Shown one piece after another: positions 24,002 to 37,533 of a stretch of DNA of 64,000 nt. Both the position numbers and the translations under genes were made by a program. Position 1 is the first letter of the stretch, and each line of letters opens with the position of its first letter. Below the pieces are notes generated by a model. The model was given only the letters and a program-made list of their open reading frames with translations. It was not told where the DNA came from and made no database searches. The DNA is from Clitopilus passeckerianus (Eukaryota > Basidiomycota > Agaricomycetes > Agaricales > Entolomataceae). The DNA is taken from positions 558,001 through 622,000 of the forward strand of contig CALYLX010000159.1 in the NCBI GenBank assembly GCA_944990035.1, read 5' to 3'.

Positions 24002-24861
24002 GGTTCGTCAGGGCTTCTGTTCCCCGAGGTTAGGATGCATGGCATGAAAACCGAACTACCCGCCCTTGTTGCTACCCACCCTCTATTCGGACCTCCTTAT
24101 GACACGGACATTCACAGATTTTGGCCACCTTACGACAATACATAGACTGTCATCACCGCTCTCTTTTTTTCCGGGCATTCCTTCACATTCTCGATGGATC
24201 CTCGCCCACATGGACTTCGCTTTGCTATCGCGCGTAATGCAAATTGGACTGATTGTAGCCATGCACCTACCTTACTCTATATTTGTCCCCTCTGGTATGA
24301 ACCGTCCGCTAGTAGCTGGTTACAATCATATCATAATAGCCACCTTCACCTATCAAAGATTGACGTACTGATAACACCAACCTTGGAAAACCATTTTCTG
24401 TTTTCTCTCGTCTCCTAACAATGGAGAGCGCCAGAGATGATTCAAATCACTGCGGTGGCAAGGTGGGCGGCCATCTAGAGGCACATTTTTCCCTGCTCAG
24501 CTGATTTTCGTACCCTGATGCATAACATATCCACTGACCTCATGCATGATGGACCAACGTTACTGTCAAGGTATCGAACGAGAATTTGTAATCTCTGCGA
24601 TCTTTGCGCAAGGACTCATATGCCCTCGTCTTGGGTACTGACCAATGCCCTCGGCTCCCCAAGCGGCAACTGTATGGGTAACTGGCTCGATCAGGAATAG
24701 CCGACCGGATCAATGATTAACCGAGCTCCGCTCCATTTGTTCGCTACAAACTTTAAATTCAGGTCGAGGCGCTGGTTTTGATTTTCCTCCTTTCCCCCCA
24801 CAATTTCTATATAATCCTAGCTTTCGTGGCATTCGCTGCAAGTTTGTTGTAAGACCCCATA
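24002..24861. other. Intergenic between tetraspanin and MFS transporter
   Basis: About 860 nt with the tetraspanin 3' region and the MFS promoter. A pyrimidine tract and TATATAA-like word (about 24785-24815) lie close upstream of the MFS start. No gene is supported. Confidence 0.4.
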
Positions 24862-27315
24862 ATGGCTGCTTTGGACTTTGCGTCTGTTGGACATGCAGAG
24901 AGCTTGGACCATGACAATGATCTTATCCATTGGGAGGTGAGTCGATACCACGCCAACTTGTTCCTCGGGCGATAGCTGACCTCGACGCGTCGCTTTTGCC
25001 AGCATAACGATTCAAAGAATCCATTCAACTATCCTACCTGGAAGAAATCGCTTATTTGCGGCCTCGCGTAAGTATTTGACTTGAACCAGAGTCAAGTAAT
25101 TCAATATTGACCCTGTTTTTGGCGTCGCATCAGGTGCATACATACGTCGTGGATCGTAATGTGCTCAAGCGCTGCCGCTGCTATTGCCAGCGAGATGCAG
25201 GACGAGTTTCACGTCTCGCCAACCGTTAGTCGATTGCCTGTGGCCATGTTTCTGTTTGGCCTCGCGATCGGTCCGGTTGTTTTGACACCACTCGCCGAGG
25301 TGAATAATCCCTTAACGCCACTTCGTCATACTCACGTACTGACGCCGCATTCAATCAGGATTATGGGCGTAAAAAAGTCCTGACGTTATGTCTTGTCATA
25401 ATTTGCGCGTCACATTTCCCTTGATCACGACCTTTGCCGTCCTACAAAAATAATGTCTCCAGATATATTTCAAATCCCCTGCGCCGTCGCCACCAACATC
25501 CAGACCATCGTTGTCTCGCGGTGAGTTATCATCCATGTTCTGGCTTCCCCATCCCTCCAGCTCTCTCTCGAATCTTCGCTGACTGCAACCCACGGATCAA
25601 TATACAGCCTCATTTGTGGTATCTTTGGGTCCCCGATAATTAACAGCGTGGGTAACATCCCCGACTTATGGAAAGGGGATGATCCGACCGGGTAAGGATC
25701 TTTCGTCATAGTTAACGTTAATGGTGCTCATGATCACTTTTTTTCATGCAGTTTGTGGGCAATGAATGCTTGGGCCTACTCGGCAGAAGCTGTCGTGCTG
25801 TAAGTGCCTCAACTCCGTTTGCAGGCTTTCCTGACATGGTGTTTGATGCACCCCCTCTGATTGACTTATTTAGAGGTCCCTTAATGTGCGTACACCTTTA
25901 TCGCGTCACCATCTGATACGCCGTTTGCAGCTTGCTGAAGGTATTTGCTTCTTGTAGAGGCGCATATATCAACGATAGCTTGTCTTGGCGTTGGCTTTAT
26001 GGGATCTGGGGAATTATCGGAACTGGGTTGTTGGTTCCCTTCGTTCTGCTCGTGCCAGAGACGCGAGGTGGCGTAATCCTTGCAGCTCGGGCTCAACGTG
26101 CACGTCGGCATGGCCAGACAAACGCATGGGCTATCCATGAACGGCTCGGACGTCGCTCCATGAGCCAGATCTTGAGAGAGACCGTCTTACGACCTGCAGG
26201 TACGTTAGGAACTCCCGGTTCCGCAGTTTTCCAATATCTGACTCAACTTCGAAGTCATGCTTCTTACGGAACCTATCGTCTATTGTTTTGCCCTTTACGA
26301 TGGACTCAATTACGGCATTATCGTGGGTGCTTCCATTCTGAGAGAAGTTTTATCGCCTAACTTCGATGTTTCAAGTATCTTGCGGTCGAGGCCATCCCTC
26401 TCATCTATGCTCAGTATGGGTTGGAGGAGCCACAGGTGGAGTTGACCTTTCTTGCTCTTCAGATCGGGTTCACCCTTGCGATACCCCTGTTCTACCTCCA
26501 ACTCAAGGCAACAGAATGGCGGGAGAAGAAGGAAGGGAGAGTCAACGTGCCCGAACACAAACTTCTCTGGGCATTTCTCTGTAAGTTTCATCGCCATACT
26601 GAGTAACGTAACACTAATTTGGCTCTCTGTAGCTGCGCTCCTGTTCCCAATCTCCATGTTCTGGTTCGCATGGACAGGGCGAGCATCAATCAACATGTAC
26701 GCATCGCTTGGGGCGCTTGTGGGATTTGCCATATCCGGTCATATCAGTACGTAACGCTCCAGCTTCATAGATGAGATTCATATCAGAACTGACACTACAT
26801 CTCTCTCGCATTTGAATTTTGTAGTATTTCTCGCTGTCTCTGATTTTACCGTGGAGAGCTATGGGCTGATGGCGAGCAGTGCCGTCACAGGGCAGAGCTT
26901 TGCGCGGGGTAAGGGTCTTTTTGTCTCCTGGATTAAAATGTGTTTCGTCCTGACAGCTTCCTTCCAGAAAACATCTGTGGGGTACTCTGCTTGGTGGCGG
27001 CCCCATTCTATACCAATGGTAGGTCTTCCCTGTGTCTCAGGAGTGCTCTGAGTAGTATTAACGTGATGGTTTCTAGTCGGGTACGAATGGGCCAGTACTA
27101 TTCTTGCCATTCTCGCCACTATCATGGGAATCTTCCCATTCTTGTTTTACAAGTTCGGGCCCCAGATTCGCATGCGATCTAGGTATGCACAGGAGCTTGC
27201 ACAGATGGAGGAAGAGGAGAGGAAACGGCTCAAGTTCATAGAGGCTCGCTTTCTTGGAGGCATCTCGGAAACTGTGACTGACGTTGATGGAGAGATAACA
27301 CAGACGACCGCATAA
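24862..27315 (+). CDS. Major facilitator superfamily transporter (DHA1-like)
   Basis: Proton-driven membrane transporter, probably exporting small molecules or polyamines. It starts MAALDFASVGHAESLDHD and has many short introns (at least ten). After a cytoplasmic N-terminus with NPFNYPTWKKSLICG come the first helices (IHTSWIVMCSSAAAAIASEM, VSRLPVAMFLFGLAIGPVVL). The loop-2 motif DYGRKKVLTL matches the GRR/K motif A. IFQIPCAVATNIQTIVVSR, AWAYSAEAVVLGPLIGAYI and SWRWLYGIWGIIGTGLLVPF complete the first half. The central loop is short, followed by MLLTEPIVYCFALYDGLNYG and six more helices. The C-terminus (LAQMEEEERKRLKF) is charged. Frame continuity requires a donor inside LTLC near 25390. The substrate is unknown. 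It is convergent with the ABC transporter, 325 nt away. Confidence 0.87.
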
Positions 27316-27639
27316 GACTATGTTTTGCCTCTTCCTACTCGCGGACTTAGGAAGATGCAGTATTTCAACGTGATACCTACATATACCGTACATGACTCTA
27401 TGCACTTTCATTCCCTTATTTATTTAAACATCACCCAGCTCCCCCTATGCATATGCTTCTCTGAAACTTCCCTTAGAAACCCTCCCTTGTTTTACATACA
27501 ATGTCGTAGCAAGTGAGTTGGATTCATTATGTCAAGGTAGTACATAGATACAGGCGAGAATTACTACAATAATACATAATATCGAGGGCGTCTATTTACA
27601 TTAGGTTATCATCTCAAACAATCGTTGACATCGCGTAAT
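27316..27639. terminator. Convergent 3' region of MFS and ABC transporter genes
   Basis: About 325 nt of A/T-rich sequence between two converging stop codons, so it holds both transcript ends. AATACATAAT-like words occur near 27565-27585. No gene was seen. Confidence 0.4.
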
Positions 27640-30600
27640 CTAGTGGGCTTTCTTTGAGCCTTTCCTGAAGTTCGGTAAGAGGCTGCCTGTCCTAATGCGG
27701 AACAGGTAGGTGAAGAGGTAGGTGCAAATGATCTGTGTACAATGTCAGCGAAACACAACTTAGAGGTACCCGATAACCACATACATTGAAAACGACGAAT
27801 GCCACCATAATACCAAAATCTCTCCACCTATTGTCATAGAAGATGTTGAAGTTATTGGCAAGATACTGGTCGCTTGACTTGACAGCGCAGAACTGGCATT
27901 CTGCCGATGCCTCGGGATTCGTCAAGTAGCCACCAATCGTTTGGATGAACGGTGCCATGTACTGCCCACACGTTTGTCCGACGGGTGGATTCAAGGCAAC
28001 ATACTCGACGGCGGAGCACTGAAGTTCTTGTCTTCCAATGGCCTGGCCGAGGAGACCTTCGATAAGATATGTGAATGGTGAGAGGTGGTACCTGTATGAC
28101 TCTTAGTTATCCAGAATTTACAAGCGACCAGGCGACACTTACATCCACTGCCACCACCCAAGCTGACTGAAAGGCTGCAAGACACCGTTGCTGGAGGCGA
28201 TGTTAGAAGCACAGTCAATGCTGGGGTTCATTCAGACGTACAAAGTGACGACGAAAGAGAAGAGGAAGGAGAAGAGGATAGCAGCAATCTCAGGGCTAGG
28301 GGACATCGCCGCCACGGCCTAATGGAATGAGTCAACAATTTAACGCCGACAGAAGGATGGATGCTACCTGGCCAATGCTGGTGTAGTAGAGAGGGAACAC
28401 GACACTGAGCATGAGGAATGTATAGCCGGCGCGGGAGTTGTCAAAGCCGACGGTCCAGAACCAGCAGAGGAAGTAGAGGGATGAACCAAAGATATTCCAG
28501 GGTAGTTCGACGAGTATCTGAGAGGTGACCAGTGCTGTCCAACTATACATTCGGCTTGGACGCTCTCGGATTTCGTAAATGGACCGGGTATGTATGAAGG
28601 GTATCTGGAGCTGGTTGGCAAGGGGGACACTGCGAAGGAATGAGCCTCGACGAATGATTTGATATTAAATCCAACTAACCTCATGACAGTTGCCAGGAAA
28701 ACCGCCTGGGAAAGACTGAATTCAGGATAGTCCAAGACGATGTAACGTTAAACGTACGAATAACTGGTTGGTTATGCCTTGCTGGGTATTCTTGGCCTTG
28801 AAGAACGTGAAACCGATGAAGAGTCCGCCTACAATGTTGAGAATGAGCTTCGCAATAATGTAGGTAGGGTCCCTCCAGTAAGCTTGTAGATTGCGGAAGA
28901 GCAGTTCCTTCGTTTGAGTAAACCAGTGGGTTGCAAATTCGGTGTGCAGAGTCGCCTCGACGGATGGCTTGTTTCGCCCATCTTTATGGATACGCTCAAT
29001 ATCGTCTCGGAGGACTAAGGTTTCCGGTGAATTCTTCCAGATATGATGCCAATTTTTTTGGGTAGTCGCGGTTGCACCAGCACCAATAACATCGAGCATG
29101 AACTCAGCCCTGAATGTACGAATCAGTATGTGACGTCAATGTTATGCGAGAGTGGCCTACGGATTCTCCTCAGGAAGACATTGACGAGACCCATTGTTCT
29201 CAAAGTAATGGATCATCGTCGTCGCATGGTGTCCAAGATCACCGAAGTAAACGGTTTCTCCTCCCTTCTTCAGCAATAATAGCCGGTCGAACACCTAAGA
29301 AAAGGTGAGTTAGGCATCGTTGGGTATGAAATAGGAGCCAGGACTCGTACCTGAAATAGCTCCGCCGAAGGCTGGTTAGATGAGGGAAGTGGTCAGCAAG
29401 TATAGGTTTTTAGCTAGGGCCAGAAACGTACTTGATGTATCCTGATACGGTCATCAGCGCTCAACATTGAAAAACAATTTGCAAATTTATGACTTACGTG
29501 CAAAGGATTGCTTGACCGTTGTCAGCTAGACTCCTTAGAAATGCCATTATACTCCATGCGCTCTGAGAGTCTAGCCCCGATGTCGGCTCGTCCAAGAAGA
29601 GTAGCAATTGAGGCTTTGCAGCTAGCTCTACGGCGATAGTGGTACGTTTCTTGTGCTCGACACCCAAAGACCCAACGATAGCATCCGCGTAAGCAGACAA
29701 ACCGCACATTTCAAGGCACTTCTCAACGCTGAATTGGCCATGAGTGTAGAGCTAGCTTGAAAAAAGCGACACATACTAGGCTTCCTTCTCAGATAGAGGG
29801 ACATGCGGTGGTTGACGAAGCTTCGCTGAGAATAGCAAAGCCTCCCGTACTGTGGCAGTAGGGAGATGCGTATCCATCTGTTGACAGTATCCGCTGGTAT
29901 CGAGAGAAGATTAGACCATAGAATGAGACTAGCCAAAGAAAAACCTCACGTTTGAGAACGGAAGTCCGTTGGTAGAGCACTTCCATTGACGAATTTATCT
30001 CCAGATACCACGCCCACACTGACGCGTTGAGCCAGAACATTAAGCAATGTCGTCTTGCCTGCACCCGATTCTCCCATCAACGCCGTCAGTTTGCCAGGAG
30101 CAACATAGCCGGAAACATCCGAGAGCAGCTTCTTCTGTTCACCGCCTGGGATAGGGACCGTGTAGTCAATTTTCTGCCAGGAGAAGATGCTGGAGGCGGG
30201 AAGAACGATCGAGGGGTCAACTGAAGAGTCCGCGTTCGTGGTCTTTTCACTCAAAGGGGCGGCGACTTTCTCGGATCTGGATGCCTCTTCGTCCCCGTTT
30301 TTGGTCTGCACCGTCCTCTTCCCTCTCTTGAACAAAATCGCGGAGGCATTTCTCGCGGCAGATGTCTTGAGCTCAGTGAAGATTAGGAGCGCGATAATGA
30401 AGCCGATGCCAAAAGCGGTGGTGATACCGAAGTCCTGTAGGGGAGGATGAGAGTCGAATTGCAGCTACTGTAACTCGATGCATACCTGCCATGCGTTGGA
30501 GAATGCATATCCGTACGAGAGCTTGACGAAGCGGTTTCCATCGACGAAATCTTCGCCAGGTTGGGCACCGACGACTGCACAAACCTGGTTGGCTAGGGAT

Positions 30601-33394
30601 ACGTTTTGATAGGCTGGCCCTTGAGGAACAAGTGTCGTGCATTTTCCTTTCAACGTTCGGAATTCATTCGTAAGCATTGCCTCAAATCTATTCTCATCAC
30701 ATGGTTGAGCCATGGCCTTGAAGTGGATGCAGAAGTTACTTACGCATAACGTAACGGCTACAAAGCTTGGTTAGCAACAGTAGGATTGTCGACGTAAGCT
30801 CCCTCACGTTGATGTATGTCAGCCATCTGAGGGCACCAATCATGGATGGCTTGGGGATGGAGTACCCTGACCGGATGACAATCAGTTACATCATGAGACC
30901 CGCTACGTTGCGAGGTATGTACCTGTGTAAACTGCCAAAACCAGGATCGAGACTCCTGCGAAGCTTTGAGCGGCTGCTTCGGAGTTGAACGCGGACGCAA
31001 TCGCTCTGAACCAAGCCCTCATCGTGATCGAAGTGGCGAAGAGGAGGAGGAAGAAGATGCTAGTGAAAGTCGTAGTGAGTATCGATACCGATCTTGTGAT
31101 TTCTGAAGTTCATACAAGAATTGTCCCTGCACAACAGACGTCAGAGACTCGTGCAACATGACAGATGAAGAACCTACCGCCGACGACTGCAAGCCAACCA
31201 TGAAGTACAAAATGATTCCGAATAAAGCCGACATGGTAAACGTGATTGGGACATCCACAAGTGTAAGTGCCAAAGCCTCAACGAAGGGGTGGTAGAAAGC
31301 CGCATTCTTGTGCTTCAACACGATGGGTCGTTGTGCAAAGAGAGCGGGAATTTCAGCCAATGTGGAGATAGCGACGAAGAAGATAGCACTATTGAGAGGA
31401 CGTTAGATTTCTCTGTAAACTCGAGCCTGCAGTCGAAGACGCACAAGAAGATGACACCACCACGCGAGAAGAATGCCGAGGTCTCCTCCGGGCTCTGAAA
31501 GTAGACGCTTCCAATGATCAGGCCTTGGAAGATGAACGAACTGTTCGGCTGGTTAGCGCTGCGCCCAAAGGCTTGTAAAACCGGACTTACAAGATATTGA
31601 GTCCCGTTGCGAGCATATTTCCCCGAAGAATTTGGACCCGGCGAAGCATGACAGCACGCGCTTGCATAGGAATACTAATCGTATAGGGGCTACACGCAGT
31701 TTTTGTTAGCTTATCGCTTCTCTGGTGTACTGGCAATGAATGCACCTTGACTTCCGATTGAATTTCGCCCTCTCTGCCCTTGCGCTATCAATGTAAGCCG
31801 ACGCTCGCTCGGGCTTGCCTACGAATTCGTTAGTGTATGATTCTATATCTGCCTGATTTGCCTTTCCGAGGGGCGACTCCTTGAAGTAGGCAGCGAATTC
31901 TTCAGCGGTTCGTGGGGTGTTTGTACCCAGACGAGCTGTTCGTGCAACTGGATCCGTGACCGCGACGAGGAAGTCCGCTGTGGTCTGACGATTGGCGGGC
32001 TCAAATCTGTAGTAACTCCATGAGTTGGCGAACATATCTGGGCTCGGGAACAATGTACTGACCCCATATCGATGAAGTACTGTTTAGCCTTGTTGGCGGG
32101 GCCGAAATATGCCATCCGCCCCTCATTTATGACGCAGACCTTGTCAAAGTGCTCATACAATGATTCTCCGGCTTGGTATAGGGAGAGAATCGTAGCAACG
32201 TTGAAGGTATCGGTGGCAATGCGAAGAGCACGAACAAATTCAAGCGCTGTACTTGCATCTAGGCCACGAGTCGAGCTGAAGGGACATGTTAGATGCATAA
32301 AAGGTAAGAAGGGGTCCAACGTACTTGTCCCAGGCTCCTATGGCTGATTTCGCACATAGGGTCTCTGCAATAGAAACACGTTTCTTCTCCCCTCCACTGA
32401 CACCACGAATAGCAGCGTCACCAACTGGCGTGTTCTTAGCGTGCCTCAGACCGAAGACAGTCGTCAAGATCTCGGTGACTACGTGAACGTATTCCTCTCT
32501 GGACATGTCGCCTCGGCTCTGTGGGGTCCTGGTCTTCGCAGCGAAATCAAGAGTTTGCTGAACGGTAAGAGTAGGGAAGTGAATGTCGTCCTCTGCACAG
32601 TACTGGACGTCGCCCCTGAAGTGATTCTTGATGTCGTCGGAGGTGAGGGAGTCGTAGAAAATATCGCCGTTGACTGCGAGATATTCTTCGCGCATGTTGG
32701 CGAGTGTCTTGAGCAACGTTGTGCATCCCGAGCCGGGTGATCCAAGGACGACTGAACGATGACCTTAGTACGTGGATAAATGAAGGTTTGATGATGACAT
32801 ACGAAGCATCTCTCCGGGCCGTACCACGCCTTCAAAATCCTTCAAGATCGTCCGAACAGGTGAGTGTCGTAAGTTCTGGATTTCCTCCAGAACATTGAGA
32901 GGGTTGAACATAGTTCCCATCGTCGACTGGAACGAGTTTGACGCGGCAACGCCCAACACATCCAGGTTGCGGAATCCGACGCCTATCTCTCGCTTTTGAA
33001 TCTGTTGATGTTCGCAACTACAGTCATGATTAAGTACGCAAATGAAAATGGGAGGAGTTTACACATACCGCCTGACAATTTGTCGGAGAGCTTGTTCGAA
33101 AGTCCATGAGTCTTCGTTGGGGAGAATCCCAGTCAAAGTAACCTCGGAAGGGGTATAAGATTTCGTCCGTTGTAGGCCTTTCTCTGTTGCTTCTTCATTG
33201 CTTTGGTGAGGGATTGTCTCTCGAAGTTCCTCAACACCGGCGGAATCGAAATACCCAAGGTTGACACGAGAAGGATTCGTGCCAGCCTGGAGACTGCTTG
33301 CTGGGGGAGCTGGATCACGGGCCGGAGCCGCCGGTAAGTCACCTTCACCAACCAAGGTTGGAATGCGAGAAAGAGGTGCGGAAGAGGCCTCCAT
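27640..33394 (-). CDS. PDR-type ABC transporter (full-size ABCG)
   Basis: Plasma-membrane ATP-driven exporter of the pleiotropic drug resistance family. Layout is (NBD-TMD)x2 read right to left. The first in-frame ATG is 33394 ([12 protein letters not shown]); the ORF extends to a GTG at 33469. NBD1 has the fungal PDR-type Walker [14 protein letters not shown] with Cys for the usual Lys, the signature [13 protein letters not shown] and the switch [15 protein letters not shown]2 has the canonical [16 protein letters not shown], the diverged signature [15 protein letters not shown] and Walker [17 protein letters not shown]. Membrane blocks include [17 protein letters not shown] and [18 protein letters not shown] helices. 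The C-terminal loop [12 protein letters not shown] and the end [16 protein letters not shown] are typical. It contains a large number of short introns. The asymmetric catalytic sites are normal for this family. The substrate is unknown. Confidence 0.93.
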
Positions 33395-34598
33395 GGCTAG
33401 GGGGGCAAATCTGCCTAAAGGTTCTGCAATTTCCGGGAGCAGTTGGTTTATCGAGTATACCCGAGGCACCCAAAAGACTTATAAGAGTGGCCTGAATCTC
33501 GCTGAAACATTGCTATTGTCGGGAAGATACGCGTCTGAGAGTGATTTGTGTCCGTAAGATCGTATCATTCCGTCTGCAGAAAGCGACACGCAAGTCAATC
33601 GGCAGAGTCAGAGTCAGGTCTGCCACCGAGATTATGGCACCATATTGATTCCTGTCAACCTTGTAGGCCATTATTGGCCCACGCAGAGCCAAGATCACTT
33701 TCACATGTTTTGTATTGCCGTGGTTTCAGGAAATAGTAGCCTATCTGGAGCCTATCGTGACTCGTTCTCCGGCAACGTTGGCCTTACAATTCATTAGGTA
33801 TCGGGCCAAGCTGTTCTTTTTTAGGCTGCGCAGAGTCTTGATTGACATTTCACGTCGAATGAAGGAGTCCAAGGTGGGTGTGGTTAAGGAAACGACCAAC
33901 ATGTATCACGTAAGCCCACTGCGCATAGCCGGTTGTGCGGCCCTTTCCCTCCGAATATCCGGCAAATGTCGATCCTTGATGACTGCTGACTGCGTATTGA
34001 CCAGAATCGTCTGCCAATCCAGAGCAAAGGCCCCGGTTGTCCCTGACGGCTTACAGAGCATACCAGTCAAACACCTAGATCTTCATTACGGTTGCAGAGC
34101 ATCGAGCGACGTCTGCAGAAGACGCGCAGGGCTCGAGGCAAGGCTGTCGAGAACGACAACTCGAATGATCCTGAACGAAACGTCTGCCCGGAACAATCTT
34201 GGGGACAACCACATGACCATTCATTGCTTCCTCGACACCGTGGTAGGACCATAGATCCTCCTTGTCTTCTTTCCGCGAGTAAAAGTGCAGACAGGATAAC
34301 ATCGTTTTTAATGCTCAAGAGTTCCGCCTTGTGGTTGATGTGATCTTACGAAGGTGGGGCAGCGGTGTAGCTGGGGAGAGAACTACTCGTCCGGAGTCGT
34401 TGCATCAAAGCTCCACATTAAAGCATGCCATGGCTCAATATCGGCAACTTCATTGCGCGACTCGCACTGGAGTCGGTTCATCATCACGGTCCACTCCCAA
34501 CGGCGGGCCGTCGAGGACATCACAAGACGCATCGATTGAATGGCTTCGATGTCGACATAAATGCGCGCCGTAGCAATATGGTTGGGGAAAGAATCATC
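33395..34598. promoter_or_regulatory. Divergent region between ABC transporter and GH43-like gene
   Basis: This 1.2-kb non-coding gap separates two divergent genes and should contain both promoters. Open frames on both strands overlap each other and lack recognisable domains. Confidence 0.4.
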
Positions 34599-35859
34599 AT
34601 GCTTCTTTACCCCCTTGCAAAGGCCCTTACTCTTGGTTTCGTCGCTGGGGCTCTAGCGACTCCTGTCGCATTCAATAATTCCACTTCAACAACCCCAGAA
34701 CTGTCCCCGGAGCTCTTCCAGCGTGCAGTTTCTGCTAAATACGTCTTTACGGCATTTACATCCGCCTCTGAATCCAATTTATATGTTTATACCTCGGACG
34801 ATGCCACGAACTTCTCCCTGCTGAAAGGACCAGCGTATACGCCACCTACGGGACTTATCAGAGATCCAAGCGTCATCTTGCATACTGAGTAAGCTTCGAT
34901 CTCTAGTGAACCTTGATTACTTCTTGACCTTGCATAGTGGAAAGTATTATATCGCTTGTGAGTGCCTAGTTATTTGAGATAGGTCATAAGAATAATCAAG
35001 ATGGATAGATACAACCGACTGGACGGGAGCGAACTTTGCGATTGCGGTACGCACAGTAGCATGATAACTCACTCACGGATACTCAGCCAAATTCACAGAG
35101 CAGCTCGGATCTGAAGAGTTGGACGTTGGTGGCCACGATCCCCACGGCCTCTTCCGTAATCACACCAGTGAACACCTGGGCACCAGTAAGTCGCAATATA
35201 TTATTCCAAAAAAATGTCACCCGCTCACCGGAAGATGCGACTCAGGAATTCTTTAAGGACCCGAAGACGGGAAAATTGAACATTATTGTCTCCCTATCCA
35301 CTGGAAGCTATGGCCCATTTTTGCCTTACGCCTTCACCGCTACGGACTCCACCTTGAAGAAATGGAGCGGACCCACCGTTTTATCTGGCATTTCAAACTC
35401 AGGGCTCGGATACATCGATACTTTCCCCGTCTACTTCAAGTGAGTGGTTTCAATCCATAGACCATAACGATATTCCCCCTCTAATAGCTACGTTACAAAA
35501 TAGTAATCGATATCATATCTTCTCCAAAGCAGAGTCAAACGGGCAAAAGCACGTCGAACACGCCGTAGCTTCGTCTCTCACAGGGCCGTACTCCTTCGTC
35601 CAAACCGGCGACTTTGCAGGATGGGGACAAGCTGAAGGACCTTGCGTCACTGTACTTCCTAATGGTCAATTCCGATTGTAAGTGTACTTGAGCCTCCTGT
35701 TCTGCGCGTTAGCTAATCCTGTCCCATAGGTTCGCCGACGGATTCAACAGCGGGAAGTACATCTATTCCGACTCGAGTGATCTGTATAACTGGAGCGCCT
35801 ACAAGACCATCCCGAGTTTAAGCGGCACAGTTAGACATGGCACAGTTTTGAAGCAGTGA
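34599..35859 (+). CDS. Secreted GH43-like glycoside hydrolase (arabinosidase/xylosidase superfamily)
   Basis: Five-bladed beta-propeller enzyme acting on plant hemicellulose or pectin side chains. Seven exons (34599-34888, 34938-34957, 35009-35046, 35099-35185, 35246-35439, 35504-35677, 35730-35859) sum to 933 nt, giving 310 aa. The start at 34599 gives the signal peptide MLLYPLAKALTLGFVAGALA; an in-frame ATG at 34578 would spoil it. Three expected acidic residues are visible. The base Asp is in LIRDPSVILHTDGKYYIA. The pKa-modulating Asp is in YIDTFPVYF. The acid Glu is in GQAEGPCVTVLPNG. The family WAPE motif is split by an intron (WAP, then EFFKDP). The GH43 superfamily is clear; sub-family and exact sugar specificity are not. 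Confidence 0.82.
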
Positions 35860-36462
35860 TCTTCTGTCGGAATACCAAGATTAGAAATGATAACCGTCGT
35901 GTATGGATTTTAATAAATATCGAGGTGTCCACGGATTAATTAGCCGGACGACCATCGCGAGCAAAGCTCCAGATCAGATTAGATTACTCCTTTCGATCCA
36001 CGTTCTGCATCATCGGGTAGGATCAAGATAAGCGTTTTTTCCATTCCGCCACACTAGGATGCTCTCTAGTCCAAGAATAATCAAAACCCGACGTTGCTGG
36101 CTGCTCTGGCTTCATCTCTGGGGCGATTGTCTTTTTTATGGCTGTAGCCATATCACGTGATAGCAAATGTATTGGGCCTTGTTCTGAGCAAATGGCCCAT
36201 CCAGATTTCGCGGTTTCCACTCAATACTTGGTATATAGCCATCTGGTTCGTCTCTGGAACCTTGGGAATATATTTTGAGCAAAAATGTGCCAGCACACTA
36301 GCTAGAACTGACCAGCCTATTGTTTGCCTGCTCCCCAAACACACCTTTAGGGCTTTACGGTCCAACACTGCCTCCCCATTCTCGAGCTTCTTCTACGAGT
36401 GACTTTTGACTTATATCAGCTCTCTGTTCTATGTTCTACCATCGTTGCTGACGCCTCGGTAG
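35860..36462. other. Intergenic downstream of GH43-like gene
   Basis: About 600 nt. No feature is recognised beyond the GH43 3' region and whatever first exon the next locus may have. Confidence 0.35.
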
Positions 36463-37259
36463 CGACGTGTCCGAGCGGCAATATCCAGGAAGAACAAGGG
36501 TTCAAAAAGGTCGAAATCCGTAAAGGCCCAAACTGGAGCCGAAGCTCCTGGCAAACCCAACGAAAAGCCTTCTCCGAAGTCAGATGGCCGAGACCCCACC
36601 CTCCTGGCTATCATCGATGTTACAGGCGCTCCTCCAGGGCTAGGGTTTTCCAGCCCCCAGGCACCTCCCATTCCTGATGACAATATACCCTTCCCTCCAG
36701 AAATGGAGGAGGCTCTAGCCAAGAGACCAGAATTTGCTGCTCTTCGTCCAACTTGGAACTACATTTACAGGCTTGAAAGGTAGGTGGGCTACGAGGAGGG
36801 CGTGCAGGCCGGGAAGAATGCAGTTCGCAACAAGTCAAGTTCTGGAAGACGTATGACGAGCAGGTTGCGAATGCGGTCAAGAAAGAAAGGGAGCGTTGGC
36901 AGAAGGATGGCCATGGAGGGCATTGCGGATCGGCTGCGAAGGGGAAGAATCCGGGGACAGGAAAAGCAGAGGAGTATATGGACGACTATGATGGCGAGGA
37001 CGACGGCCACAACATTCTTGACGATATCGACATTGAAGAACTCGACCCGTTGGTAACGAGCAACCCTATGCTAATGGATCCCCATTTCCTGGGAGCACTT
37101 CGGGATTCAATAATGAACGAACGCACCAGCGCCCAACTGCAAGAGCGTACTGAATGGATGATTCAGGGTCACGGCGAACAGCGCTTCGTCAAACCGAGGA
37201 CCGTGGCAGAGGCAAAGGAGGTGCAGACTGAACCGATGGAACCTCCAGCGAAAGTCTAA
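36463..37259 (+). pseudogene. Orphan gene of unknown function, probably degraded
   Basis: I do not recognise a family. The coding-like frame starts after a possible acceptor at 36461-36462 and has a Lys/Pro-rich segment (KPNEKPSPKSDGRDPTLLA). FPPEMEEALAKRPEFAALR and TWNYIYRLE follow. A plausible 44-nt intron (36780-36823) then leads to VKFWKTYDEQVANAVKKERE, an acidic run (MDDYDGEDDGHNILDDIDIE) and PHFLGALRDSIMNERTS, to a stop at 37259. Just beyond, another frame continues convincingly (LPDVLSVPPTLEPLQDFDW, then SEDVEDLPIIPLF) after a one-base shift. That suggests the real protein was longer. No start ATG is clear. It may be a relic or a real fast-evolving gene with unrecognised introns. Confidence 0.4.
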
Positions 37260-37533
37260 GCCTTGTCCGGTTCTTCCTGATGTTCTGAGCGTCCCGCCGA
37301 CTTTGGAGCCCTTGCAGGACTTCGATTGGTCCGAGGATGTTGAAGACCTTCCTATTATACCACTTTTCACATCCCGAGGCATTGCACTGTTTAGATACCT
37401 TCCTACCCCCAGAATTTTTAGTATTGTTGTTATCACTATCACCCTCTTACAACATATGGTCCATGTAATCCCAGTGTATATAGTCCGTGGTTGATCTATA
37501 TGTCGTCACACCCGTCATTATCTTGCGCGCACA

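Noticed and set aside
32680..32760. Missing Walker A lysine in the first NBD of the ABC transporter
   Set aside because: Cys at this position is the normal fungal PDR state, not a lesion.
33715..34343. Open frames of up to 179 codons between the ABC and GH43-like genes
   Set aside because: Both strands are open simultaneously and no family motif is visible; treated as promoter DNA.
36459..36823. Transposase or retroelement origin for the orphan locus
   Set aside because: No DDE, reverse-transcriptase or gag-like motif is visible in either block and no repeats flank it.
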